Below are positions 53,241 through 63,876 of a stretch of DNA of 64,000 bases, in pieces. Where the stretch lies: contig JABAKD010000003.1 of assembly GCA_012845835.1 (NCBI GenBank), positions 4,143,171 through 4,207,170 of the forward strand, given 5' to 3'. This DNA is from Undaria pinnatifida. Its lineage: Eukaryota; Sar; Phaeophyceae; Laminariales; Alariaceae. A program made the position numbers and the translations under genes. Under the pieces are notes generated by a model. It made no database searches. It saw nothing but the letters and a program-made list of their open reading frames with translations, and was not told the origin of the DNA. Position 1 is the first letter of the stretch; every line of letters begins with the position of its first letter.

Positions 53241-54260
53241 CCCCTGGTATTTTCAAACCGTTTTCTACTGCAGGAACACCCCGAGTTAAATTCGTGGTTG
53301 TTTCGTCCCCAACATACGAGTGAGTTGAAACCGCGGGCTGTAACCCACCCCTCTCGGGCTTTCGATAATTTTCGATAATTGTCGACGATTACGGTATTAG
53401 CCACGCGAAGCAGCCGGGACTGCTGAGGTATAGGGGATAGGGGGTGTGTCCCACGTGCAACGGAAGGCAGTGTACGGCACGCGCGCGGGTAGCATGGTTG
53501 TGCTTTCACTGTTGCACGCTGTTCCTTCCTTTTTGACGGACGGTTAACGCCGCACGGCACATGCTATTGTAAAGGTGCACCATTAGCATTTGCCTTCTGA
53601 TGCATCCTCGCCTGAGGACCTCTATACCATTATACCATCAAACCATCATGTGCCTTTCTGAGGAATAAACTGCAGTTTCTTTTGGGGGGGGGGGCGGCGG
53701 AAGTGCTACCCGATTACGTATTGGTCCTAGGTGTTCAACGACCATAATTGCCAAAAAAACGGTTTTTTCATGGGACTTCCCCTCGCCCGCGGGTCGGGTC
53801 AGGAGGTACTTCGAAAACCCGCGGGTCAAGTCGGGTCGGGTCGGGTCAGGCAGTGTCGGAACTCTCACGGGTCGAGTCGAGCCAGCCCAGGAGGTGTTGG
53901 AGATCTCACTGGTCGAGTCGGGTCACCCTGACCCGATATGACTATGTAGAAGAGATCCGACCCGTCAAGAGTCCTGAAAAACATTATCGAAAATTCCGAC
54001 AAACCCTTTGGGTTAAGGAACCCCGTTATTTCTGGAAAAGTTTTCTGCCGAAAAGCGGTATACCTTGATGCCTTTTTGTTGGCAAGCGTCGCACCTCCTC
54101 TCGTTTTTCGGTCGCCACATGCCTGGATCCCAGAAGCGTTGTACCTCCTTTAGAAGTGCAACCACCTTTTTTTTTTTGGAAGAAATAACTTGCAATTAGT
54201 GTGGCAGGGTAATTTTCGCGGCAGTGAAAATGGGTAAGACAAGTTTTCAAGTACAGGACA
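53241..54260. other. Repeat fragments; no gene supported
   Basis: 53380-53530 is a diverged repeat ('cgacgattacggtattagccacgcgaagcag'). 53775-53935 is another (GGGTC)n block. 53998-54060 resembles part of MITE D. Open frames across the GGGTC blocks are artefacts. Confidence 0.45.
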
Positions 54261-54269
54261 GGCGTTGTT

Positions 54270-54500
54270 CAGAGGCGGGGGAGGGTTAGGGGGGATGCGA
54301 GCCCTTGGGCTTGGAGATGCGCGCTTGCTGGTCGAAGATAACGCGCAAGGGAGATTGGCCAATGGGAGTCGAGAGAGTGGCAGTGAGAAGGGGAGATTAG
54401 CCAATGAGCGTCGAGAAAGGTAACCAGAAGGGGGGGGGGTGAGCAACGACAGCCAGAGAGAGTGGCAGCAAAAAAAGGAGGATTGGTCGATTAGAGTCGA
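54270..54500 (+). repeat. Imperfect tandem repeat, ~55-bp unit
   Basis: 'gggagattggccaatgggagtcgagagagtggcagtgagaa' recurs three times with drift. Serine/leucine/proline-rich minus-strand frames arise from it. Confidence 0.6.
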
Positions 54501-55149
54501 GAGAGATACAACGAGAAGGCTCCGTGGCTTGGGTTGTTGAGTAGCCTAGCCCTCTGTCCCGAGCTTTCATCGGGAGCCCTGCTTTGGACTTCCGTGCCTT
54601 GCTTGTACGAATTATAAAAGCAGCCGGCGCTGTGGGCGATACAACCGAGCTTGCGAAACCGAGCCTTTGGGCTTCGCTATAAGTACAGCGAGTAGCAGTT
54701 CGCGAAAAAAACACGCACGAACAACGTACACTCGTGCCGCGCTGCTGTTATGCTGTTATTGCCGTAGCGGTGGTTTTTTTGGGAGACCCCGCCCTTCCCG
54801 CCTTGCTTCGTCCGGTAAATGTTCTAGACGGAGCCCCCGCCGCTTAGTCCTCCCACAATAGGGGTTGCAGTTGTTGGATTAACTAATAGTGTACCTGTGT
54901 CAGATTGAGCTCATCTCGAGGGAGGAACTATCGGTTAGTCATTGGTCAAGCAATTTCACGCCGAGTGTGGTTTTTCTTAGGGCTACAAGGCTTTGATGCT
55001 TATTCGGCTTGTGCGAACGAAGGCACCTTCGAAGGCTTTTTTCGGGTGAGATATTGAGCTATCATGTTAGGAGCTCAGAAAATTCTTGGAATATGCTGCA
55101 CACCCCTACCGTGGGATTGGCTCCGCTACTGGACCAAGGCTAGGGTAAG

Positions 55150-55318
55150 CAAAGATGTCGGGAGACGGCACTTTGACCTCTTGCCCGACGGCAATTTTCC
55201 ACTATTTTGCCTTGACTGACGCCAAACTACTAGGTTTTAGTGTGGAACACGATCGGTTTGACACCCTTGACCGCTGGACGTTTTCCCTTGACCAGTTCAC
55301 CGCCTCCTGACATCTTTA
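55150..55318. mobile_element. CAAAGATGTCGG-type MITE, ~169 bp
   Basis: The termini are CAAAGATGTCGGGAGACGG and CCGCCTCCTGACATCTTT. Internal blocks 'ttgactgacgccaaactactaggttttagtgtggaa' and 'cccttgaccgctggacgttttcc' match 5848-6094. No clear target duplication. Confidence 0.65.
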
Positions 55319-55485
55319 AGCCTCGGGCAAGAAGGGGGTCTTTTTTGGGCCTTCTTTTTGCAACACGGCTAAGGGTCACTCGTGCGCGAGGGAGGGACCC
55401 CCCTATTCCTTTTGCCGTCACAAGATTTTGTGCCTCGTCATTTCTTGCGGAAAAGAAACCGCCATGGATTGAGTAGTAGCTATAC

Positions 55486-55741
55486 GACGCGTGCTACGGT
55501 AGCGAGGTATACCTCATTTTGGCAGAGATCGATTTTGAATGACGGGGCTCCTTAACCCAAAATCGTCGGAAAAAATGAAACTTTTTTTGTTTCATGATGA
55601 TTCTCGTCTTATACCTAGGCCATGGGTTTTTTCATCCGGTATGATGGCAGTTTTTGTTTCCTCCAAAAATCAGAGGTTGGGACAGATTTTGAGCTCCCAG
55701 ATAGAGAAAACACCTCAGTGAACCTCCATCGGAGCCCGCGT
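55486..55741 (+). mobile_element. MITE D, ~256 bp
   Basis: The left end GACGCGTGCTACGGTAG is intact and the right end (cctccatcggagcccgcgt) is eroded. The family core 'cggggctccttaacccaaaa', 'cctaggccatggg' and 'ttcatccggtatgatggcag' is present. The flanks 'tatac' on both sides may be a 5-bp target duplication. Confidence 0.65.
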
Positions 55742-56047
55742 TATACCAGTACCAGTACTAGTACGCTGCGTCAAAACCTTTAGCCTATAACGTTTTTTTC
55801 AGCGAGGTACAGCTTTGTACTCGTGCGAGAGTATGATAATACGGTATGATAGCTTGAACCCGGTTGCGAGTTATGATACCGCAGTGATACTAACGCAGCC
55901 TGGATCACTGATTTGGCGTAGCAGGGTAGCTAGTCTGGGGGACACCCGCCGGGTACCGACCCGCGAGTGTCCTCTGCCAGCTCGAGTATCCTACTTAACC
56001 ATCCTACCCGAGTATGACGTCAACAAGCAGGCTTGGTGTACCCGACG

Positions 56048-56230
56048 CGAGCTACGATAGCGGTAGCTAGCACTTTTTGGCTGCTTTTCGTTTCTGAATG
56101 ATCCTTGACCCAAAATCGTCGAAATGACCGATTTTCATTTGGCAATATATGGATATTTTTTCTTATAGCTAGGCCACTGGTTTGATCATATCACCAAGAG
56201 AGCACTCTTCAGCTTGCTCAAATCAAGAAT
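56048..56230 (+). mobile_element. MITE D, truncated copy
   Basis: The left terminus GACGCGAGCTACGATAGCGGT and the core 'tccttgacccaaaatcgtcg' are present. The right end is missing after 'ctaggccactggtttgatcatatcacc'. Confidence 0.55.
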
Positions 56231-56329
56231 TTAGGTTAAGCGTAGGGCTTCGCTTTGCACGTAAGGAGCCCGAGAAACAAAAACGGTGCGCGTTTACCGT
56301 AGCGGGTGTTATCGGTGGTTGGCTTTCCG

Positions 56330-56965
56330 CGGTGGACCAACAACTAGGTGTCGCCGTGGTGTGTTGTGGTTGGAGTTGCCGTTGCTCCTCGATGTCGTCG
56401 TGGCTATCCCTTGTGCGTCGGTCCGTTGCTGTCGGCGGGGCTACTTCTTGTCGCGGCTGCTGTAGTCCTTGTCGTGGTCTTGTCTTGCCATGACGATTAG
56501 TAGTGCTATATATGAGTAGTTTACTGGCACATGGGTGGTTCTTGTCAGAGTGGCTGGTCCTGGTCGTTACGGCCAAGTTTTGTGAACATGGCTAGTTGTT
56601 GCCGTGGCTTTCATAACAGTTCTTGTGGCTAGCTCTGGTCGCAGGACTGTACTGTGTAGTCGCGTGTTTGTAGTGTATGTTGCTACCGGATCTCGCCGCG
56701 TCTGCTTGTTGCTAGCTCTGGTCGCGGCTTTTCAGTCTGTTGCTAGTCTTCTTATCGAGTCTGTTTTATTTTCGCGGCTAGTTCTTGGTCATGGGTACCT
56801 ACTAGCGTGGTACTTTTTGTCGCGACTCTTTCTTCTCGTGGCTGATTTTTCTCTCAACTTTGGCTAGTTCTTCTCGTCGTTCTGGCTACTTCTTTGTATC
56901 TTGGCTGATAACTGTCGTGTGGCTAGCTCGTATCGCAATGAGCTGTGGCTAGCTCTCGTCTCAGT
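56330..56965 (+). repeat. Degenerate ~22-bp minisatellite (GTGGCTAGTTCTTGTCGTGGCT)n
   Basis: The motif 'tggctagctct.gtcg..g' recurs irregularly over ~600 bp. Valine/serine/leucine-rich frames across it are not credited. Confidence 0.6.
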
Positions 56966-57445
56966 GTCTTTTAGAACGCGGCGAAAAATGTTCAACACAA
57001 TACACATTACTTAATTATGGTTCGCGTTCGCTCCGTACGAAGTCGATCCACGATGGTGGCTACTTCCAGAGAGGGGAGTTCGCTCTGCTATGGCTTGGGG
57101 GGGGTCGAGAAGTCGTTCTACGCCCCCCCCCCGCAACCACTCTTTAACGAAATCACTCTTTTAGAAACCAACTCCCGACTGTACCTCCCGAAATACGGTG
57201 TGCCCCTTGCCACCCCGACGTAATCCCTCGATAAGATAGCCCTTTGCAAACGAGAAATATACTTCGTATGAATGATAGTGTTTTCAAGGCATGTTTCCTC
57301 GTGTCGAGCAGCCATAAAACGTTCGTTCAACAAAATCGCTGGTTTTGGAGGGGGGGGGGAGGGGTGTACTCAGTTTTGTGAATGGCCGTAGTCGTATGAC
57401 CATAGACCCTCGCATCCCTACTATATGCCGGAACGAAGCTTGTCA

Positions 57446-57595
57446 GGTTTTCACCAACCAGGCAGACATTGCTTGCACCAAGCGCGAAGTGCCGTGAGGT
57501 ATTCGGCGAGTCGTATGAAGGGTGCACAGCATCCTTCCAAGAACCACTCGTAAGACGGACTTCGGCACCTTGTGCCTACTTTCTTGCTTATGGAT
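57446..57595 (+). repeat. Dispersed repeat O, copy 3
   Basis: It matches 20283-20440 ('ggttttcac.aaccaggca', 'gtgaggtattcggcgagtcg', 'gacggacttcggcaccttgtg'). Confidence 0.6.
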
Positions 57596-58144
57596 GACGG
57601 CGCCAACGAGTTATGCTTTGTTTTCTGGTGTGGTCACTCCAGACACAGTAATGGGCATTACTACTGTGTAACTGCCTCGTGGATGCCTTACCATATTCAC
57701 ACTACGCGATGCGATCATTCCCCTTGGGCGGAGAAAGGGTTCTCCACCCCGCACAAGATGATCCATTCGATAACCATTCTAGTGACCGCCAACAAAAAAC
57801 AAACAAACAAAAACAGTACCCTGGTACACGCAGTGTGATTGGCATGTTTTACAGCGCCCTTGCCAACCAACGCCAGCCCCCAAATATACATATATAACAT
57901 GCTTTACAGCGTCGGTGCCAACCGAGGCCAACTAATGTATATACGCTGCTTTTTTTTTTTGGGGGGGGGGGTGTAGATACCGTAGAATCACTCAGTTGAA
58001 GGGGGGCGGTTTGAAGCGTTCTACGATATTGGGTATACCATTTTTTGGCAAAATGAAATCTTGAGTGGCGGGGATTATAACCCAATAAAATCGTCGGAAA
58101 ACGTCGTTCTTGGTGTGCAAAATGAGCGTTTTGTTTACCGAATA

Positions 58145-58440
58145 GACGCGCGTGCTACGGTAGAGGTAGCACTTTTCGTCCAAAAATGTTTTCTGGGTGT
58201 GAATCACGGGGATCCTTAACCCAAAATCGTTGGAAATACACGCCATATTGCTTTTTTGCGTGCGTGATTCTCGAGTCGTGTACCTAGGCCAGATGGGATT
58301 TTTCATCCGGGATATATGGTAGGCAGTTTTTTTTTATTTTCTCTCCATGAAGAGATCAGTTTTTGGGAGAGATCTTCAGCTCCCAAATCGAGAAGAAAAC
58401 TCAAAAAGAAAGTGGTGCACCTCTCTATCGTAGCACGCCA
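58145..58440 (+). mobile_element. MITE D, ~295 bp, right end fused to an inverted copy
   Basis: Left end GACGCGCGTGCTACGGTAG and right end CTATCGTAGCACGC, with the usual core. Directly after the right end the sequence turns back on itself ('gcgatggaggtgcaccactgctttct'), an inverted duplication of the D terminus, which then passes into the 20-bp minisatellite. Confidence 0.65.
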
Positions 58441-58449
58441 CTGCTGCGA

Positions 58450-58860
58450 TGGAGGTGCACCACTGCTTTCTTGACTTGACCGCTGATTTTTCTTGACTTG
58501 ACCACTGCTTTCTTGATTTGACGGCTTCCTTCTTGACTTGACCACTGTTTTCTTGACTTGACCGCTGCTTTCTTGACTTGACCACCACTGCTTTCTTGAC
58601 TTGACCGCTGCTTTCTTGACTTGACCGCTGCTTTCTTGACTTGACCGCTGCCTTGTTGACTTGACCACTGCTTTCTTGACTTGACCGCTGCTTTCTTGAC
58701 TTGACCACTGCTTTCTTGACTTGACCGCTGCCTTCTTGACTTGCTGCTTTCTTGACTTGACCGCTGCTTTCTTGACTTGACCGCTGCTTTCTCGACTTGA
58801 CCACTGCTTTCGTGACCACTGCTTTCTTGACCACTGGTTTGTTGACCACTGCTTTCTCGA
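58450..58860 (+). repeat. 20-bp minisatellite (GCTGCTTTCTTGACTTGACC)n
   Basis: About 19 units, very homogeneous. The minus strand gives a long KSRKQRSSQESSGQV-type open frame because 3 x 20 bp = 20 codons; it is not a gene. Confidence 0.9.
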
Positions 58861-59929
58861 CCCGGATTATAGCACTTTCAGTTTGCTCCAAATCAGTTTG
58901 AGGGCGAGGTATATATAGGAGGTGTACAAGTATATTCTCAAGGTATATATACAGGCGAGGTATACGAATATATGAGACTGATTCTACGATAGCCCCCCAA
59001 AAAAAATCAGCGATTTTCTTCAACGTACGTAAAATCGTTTCATGGCTGCTCTCGACACGAGGAAAAGGATGATGTGAATAACATACAATATAGTCTATAT
59101 ACATATTTTCTTTTTGCAAAAAGGACTGCCGAACGGTGACGTCGGAGGGGGAAGCCCTCACCGCATTTCAGGAGATATTCGGCCGTGAGCTGGTTTCGAA
59201 ACCGGCGATTTCGTTAAATCAAAGTTGGAGCGGCTACCGTAGATCGACTCATGAGGTATATAGTCTAGGTTTATATATGAATATGTTTATGTATATATGT
59301 GTAGTCTAAATGTATATTCACCTCTTGAAGTGATGAGCTTCAGCAAACTAAAGGCGCGCCTCTAGCCCTTAGCTTGTGCCGGTTAGGGGTGATGGGAGCC
59401 TCTCAACGCAGCGCGGCGCTGCGCCCGCATTACTATCATGCACAGCGGTTCAACCTGCTGGTCAAATTCGATTTACGCTCGTCGGTTCAGACCGAAGAAA
59501 AGAGACATCCCGGGCTGCTAGGGGTGCGGCATATTCCAAGAATTTTCCTGAGATCCTAAAATGAGAGGTCAATATCATCAACATCACCATCCATCATCAC
59601 CCCGAACATAACACTCCCCGAAGGCACTCACCTTGAAGACATGTACTTGAAGAGCACGCACTCGTAAAATTACCATACCAATCAATGATCAAGTCTGTAG
59701 GCCCGCTCTTGAGGAGCTCCACCGGTCACAGGCGTTTTGGCTCACCAAAACGTGCAACCCCGACCTTGGAATGACTCCCAAACCTAAGCTACCCCAACAA
59801 TAGCCCTAACGCAAACCCATGGGGTGCGTTCTACAGAGGTAGGTCCCGCCCCGCGTGTTTCGGTGACCCTTTTTTTTGTTTTTGGAAGCTGGCTGGACGA
59901 AGGCCTGCCTTGACCAACCAGGCCGTTGA

Positions 59930-60720
59930 TGACGCGTGAACACTCTGCGATGGCAGAGAGGTAAAAAAAAATGTTTCCATTTTTCTTTTTCTTTTTTGAA
60001 TGACGCGCGGTTCCTTCAACCTAAAAAGCATCGCCGGAAAAAAAAATGCCATGTATATGAATCTCAAAAATATTATTTTGCATCCTTTTTTTTTGTTGTA
60101 CCTAGACCCGGCATGAGAGTCTGTTCATCATCGAGCTTCCCTTTCAGTTTGCTCAATACAGAAAATATTGGATGTGGAAGGTACAGAGAGAGTTTATCAA
60201 GCTAACAAGAACCCTTCGCTTTCTGTTTGCTCAATATACAGAAAATATTGGGCACCCGCGTGTGCGAGGCACTTACAGAGTTTTATCAAGCCAAGCACCT
60301 TGCGGGGGGAAAAAAAAAAGCATACCTCGCTCTAGATAGACGCGTTCTACGATGGATTAGGCAGCTAGCTGTTTCTTTTTTTCTGAATGACGTCCTGCGT
60401 TGTTCCTTAATTAACCCTAATTCGTCGGACCTTCAGGCACGGTGCTACGTACGATATACCTGGTAGGCATTAAGGTATGTACCTCTTTTTGGCTGAAATG
60501 TTTTCTGAAGGACGGGGAGCTCCTTATCCCAAAATCGTCGGAAATAAAACATTTTTTTTTATGATTCTCGTCGTTTGTGCACCTCGAGGCGCCACGGGAT
60601 TTTTCATCCGCGATATAAAGCAGGACCGTTCTTACTTTTACTTTTTTTAAAAATCAGTTTTGTGGGTTGAGAAGGACATGCATGTTTAATTAAGCTCCTG
60701 AAATGACGAAATCCAGAAAA
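59930..60720 (+). mobile_element. Cluster of broken MITE D copies
   Basis: D cores occur at 59935-60130 ('gaatgacgcgcggttccttcaacc'), 60335-60430 ('gacgcgttctacgatgg', 'gaatgacgtcctgcgttgttcc') and 60470-60700 ('ggacggggagctccttatcccaaaatcgtcgg', 'gggatttttcatccg'). None has both termini. Confidence 0.5.
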
Positions 60721-61383
60721 AAAAAGCGGTGGGTATACAACTCTATATCGTCGAATCCCAGTCAGCGTGTTCACTCTTTTTTCCCATTATTTTTTCGAGT
60801 ACTCGTACCTAGGCCAGAGGATGGGATTATTGATCGGGGTGTACTTTTCATTCTTCAACTCGAAATCGGTTTTTGGAGGTGCGGTATAGAGCTCAAATAT
60901 GTTAAGAGCCTCGGAAAACATCATAGGGGGTGTGCACCTCTAATTTAGCATGATGAGTCAATAGCACTATTGATACTAATCATTAATAGAGCATGGGTCG
61001 CGCTCGAAGGGGGGATAACAAGGGGCTCTGTAATCTCACCCACGAAATACTTCTTTTTTTTGGTGGATAAAAATGAGAGTCCAATCAATCCGCCATTATT
61101 CTGCAAATACGTTAGAGCCAATAACGGGTGCAGTACCTCTATATCGTAGTAACAAGCGTCCCCTGCGGAAACATGCCTCTTCGATAAAGGAAAAAGCGGG
61201 CGTGCTTGCGTCGACTCTCGTGGCTCTTGTTTCGTCGACAAACTGTATCAAGTTGGCGTGGTCGCCGTGCTGCGCGACGTACATCGATAGTATCCCGATC
61301 AGAGTGGACGCGCATCAGTGTTTCCGAAGAAGAAAAAAGTTTCTGGTGATTGGTTATGCCATATTCAAAGTTCGATGAAAATC

Positions 61384-61495
61384 GACAAGCAGGGGGAATG
61401 CTGGACCCTCTGCGCGAAGGCACGTACCTAGGGGGGAGGGGGGGGGAAGACGCCTGTGGCTCAGCTTGTCCAGAAGATGGAAACAAAAAGCGATA
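61384..61495 (+). mobile_element. SINE 3' fragment, plus strand
   Basis: 'aatcgacaagcagggggaatgctgga.cctctgcgcga' and 'gacgcctgtggctcagcttgtccagaagatggaaa' followed by an A-rich end are a 5'-truncated, diverged SINE copy. Confidence 0.6.
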
Positions 61496-61825
61496 CCTGG
61501 GGCATATTGGTATTTAAAGAGCCTTCTGATATAGTGGGGATGGTCTAAATAAATACTCCGAGTAAAACTTATCATTTCCAAGATGGAGACGATACAAAAG
61601 ACTCCCCCTCCCAGCATACAAAAAAAAATTGAATTACATCGCCCGATACCTAACCGTCTAACATAACTTCTTTCGCCGGAGCTAAAGCCTAACGAAACTC
61701 CATCCAACAAAAACACGACGTCCAATCCCCAAATACCACGGCACGTCTCAAAACTGAAACCTAAGAAAAATGGTAGAAATACAATAATACATCAACTCAA
61801 CCTACAAAATTAAACCCAAGGCTTA

Positions 61826-61925
61826 TTAACGCCTTCATTCACTACTAGAAACCCGATTTTTTTTTCCGACAATTTTACTTCAAGCTAGTATAGATAGGGA
61901 GGGGTTTTGGGGCTCTGAAGGGGAC
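61826..61925 (+). mobile_element. TTAA mini-MITE E, right end decayed
   Basis: TTAA at 61826-61829, then CGCCTTCATT and the interior '.tagaaacccgattttt...caattttacttcaagctagtatagatagggaggggttttggggctctgaagggg'. The right TTAA is lost. Confidence 0.6.
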
Positions 61926-62054
61926 GGTCAGAGGCACACCAAAAATGATCTACTAAGAAGGTTCTTCACTGGAGGAGGTGGATGGCATCCACGCACAAAT
62001 GCGCAAGGTGACAAGAAATTAACGTGATTCTCGCTGAACAACCCCATGGCCTAC

Positions 62055-62705
62055 TGCTGTATGTGGGTACTATTAGGTACTATTAGGTACTATTAGGTAC
62101 TATTAGGTACTATTAGGTACTATTAGGTACTAGTATTAGGTACTATTAGGTACTATTAGGTACTATTTGGTACTATTCATCACGTAGTATTAGGTAATTT
62201 TGTACTAGTAGGTACTATTAGGTACTACTAGTAGGTACTATTAGGTACCATCAGGTATTATTAGATACTATTCGGTACTATTAGGTAATATTAGGTAATA
62301 TTAGGCAATATTAGGTACTACCAGGTACTAGGTACTATTAGGTACTACTAGGTACCATTCATTACATAGTATTAGGTACTATTAGGTACACTATTAGGTA
62401 CTATTAGGTACTACTAGATACTACTAGGTACTATTAGGTACTATTAGGTACGATTAGATAGTATTGGGTAGTATTAGGTTGTACTTCGAAGTATTAGGTA
62501 GTATTAGGTAGTATTAGGTAGTATTACGCATTTTTAAGGTACTATTAGGTACTACTATTATTAATAGGTACTATTAGATACTAATAGGTACTATTAGGTA
62601 CTATTAGGCACTATTCATTAAGTATTATTAGGTAGAATTAGGTGGTATTAGGTGCTATTAGGTAGTATTAGGTAGTATTCATTAGGTAGTAGTATGAGGT
62701 AGTAG
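62055..62705 (+). repeat. 10-bp minisatellite (TAGGTACTAT)n, ~650 bp
   Basis: Some 60 units; the first seven (62070-62130) are perfect, with growing divergence later, including GTAGTATTAG variants. GTAC and TACTA motifs give it hairpin potential. Confidence 0.9.
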
Positions 62706-62711
62706 TATTCG

Positions 62712-62997
62712 GACGCGGCTACGATAGAGGTAGGTAACAGTTTTTGTCTGAAATGGTGTATGAACGACGGGGCTCCTCAACCCCAAATCGTCGACGGCAG
62801 GTTTTTTGGTTTGCATGATGATTCTCGTCCAATGCCTAGGCCATGGGATTTCTCATACGGTATGATAGCAGCTACATTTTTTTCCAAGAAAAACAGTTTT
62901 TTGGGTTGAGAAGGATATATGTGTCATGTCTAAACCTCCTAAGTAAAGTGAGAATACCTCAAAAAAAAAGTGGTGCACCTCTATCGTAGCAGGCGTC
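62712..62997 (+). mobile_element. MITE D, 286 bp, both termini present
   Basis: The left end GACGCGGCTACGATAGAGGT and the right end ACCTCTATCGTAGCAGGCGTC are inverted repeats. The interior has all family blocks and no ORF. It starts directly after the 10-bp minisatellite. Confidence 0.8.
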
Positions 62998-63004
62998 TTT
63001 TTTT

Positions 63005-63125
63005 TAATACTGATACTAATACTAATACTAATACTAATACTAATACTAATACTAATACTAATACTAATACTAATATTAATACTAATACTAATACTAATAC
63101 TAATACTAATACTAATTCTAATACT
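63005..63125 (+). repeat. (TAATAC)n hexanucleotide repeat
   Basis: About 20 units with two single-base variants, right after the end of the D element at 62997. Confidence 0.95.
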
Positions 63126-63491
63126 ATTAGGTATACAACCAGGAGAATTCCAAGCATGACACTCCGGTTACTAAGGGATTGAGAAGCCTCGTCGTTCAGG
63201 AAAAAAAACAAACAAAAACAAATGCTACACCCCGACGTTCAGACGTTCAGTCATGACCCATCAGTCATGACGCATGCTACGATAGAGGTAGGTAACAGTT
63301 TTTGTCTGAAATGGTGTCTGAACGACGGGGCTCCTTAACCCAAAATCGTCGGAAAAAAATAATAATAATGGGCCGGTTTTTTTCATGATGATTCTCGTTG
63401 TGTGCCTAGGCCATGGGATTTTCATCCGGTATGATGGCAGTTTATTTTTCTCCAAATCAGCTTTTGGGAGAGGGGTCTTAAGCTCCCTTAA

Positions 63492-63573
63492 CCCCTTTAC
63501 AACTGGAAACCCGTTTTTGGGGACAAAATTACTTGGATTTAGTATAGGGAGGGGTTCGGGGGCTCTAAAGGGG
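63492..63573 (+). mobile_element. TTAA mini-MITE E, 82 bp, intact
   Basis: TTAA flanks and CCCCTTTA...TAAAGGGG termini. Nearly identical to 40492-40573. Confidence 0.85.
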
Positions 63574-63577
63574 TTAA

Positions 63578-63656
63578 CCCATTTCCAACCCCAATTATTT
63601 TCCTGGTCTAACTCCAAGTGTTTTGTCCCCATGTCGGGAGTGCGGTGCTAAAAGGG
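63578..63656 (+). mobile_element. TTAA mini-MITE E2, 79 bp, intact
   Basis: It is flanked by TTAA on both sides, with termini CCCATTT and AAAAGGG. The interior is unrelated to E except for 'gtccccatg', and it shares the TTAA at 63574-63577 with E. Confidence 0.75.
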
Positions 63657-63876
63657 TTAAGTTGAGGAATCTCAGAAAAAAGTGGTGCACCTCTATGGTA
63701 GCACGCGTCTCATCCCGACCGTTTCCCCCTCCAAAAACAAAACGGGAGGACTCCCCATCGCAAAGAGACCTGGAAAAAGAGAAAGAAAAAGGTACGACAT
63801 ACAAACCTACGAGGCAACAAAAAACAAACCCAGACGATTCTATCATTTCGACAACAGACCACCGCGCCGCGAAATA

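Larger units (their letters stand above)
63269..63709 (+). mobile_element. MITE D with two TTAA mini-MITEs nested inside
   Basis: The termini GACGCATGCTACGATAGAGGT and ACCTCTATGGTAGCACGCGTC are inverted repeats. The D body is interrupted after 'ggtcttaagctccc' by TTAA + 82-bp element E (63492-63573) + TTAA (63574-63577) + 79-bp element E2 (63578-63656) + TTAA (63657-63660), and then D resumes ('gttgaggaatctcag'). Removing the insert restores the usual D length of ~270 bp. Confidence 0.85.

Noticed and set aside
58376..59161. 261-codon minus-strand open frame rich in KSRKQRSSQESS repeats
   Set aside because: It is the 20-bp minisatellite read in a frame that stays open because three units equal 20 codons; no non-repeat protein domain is present.
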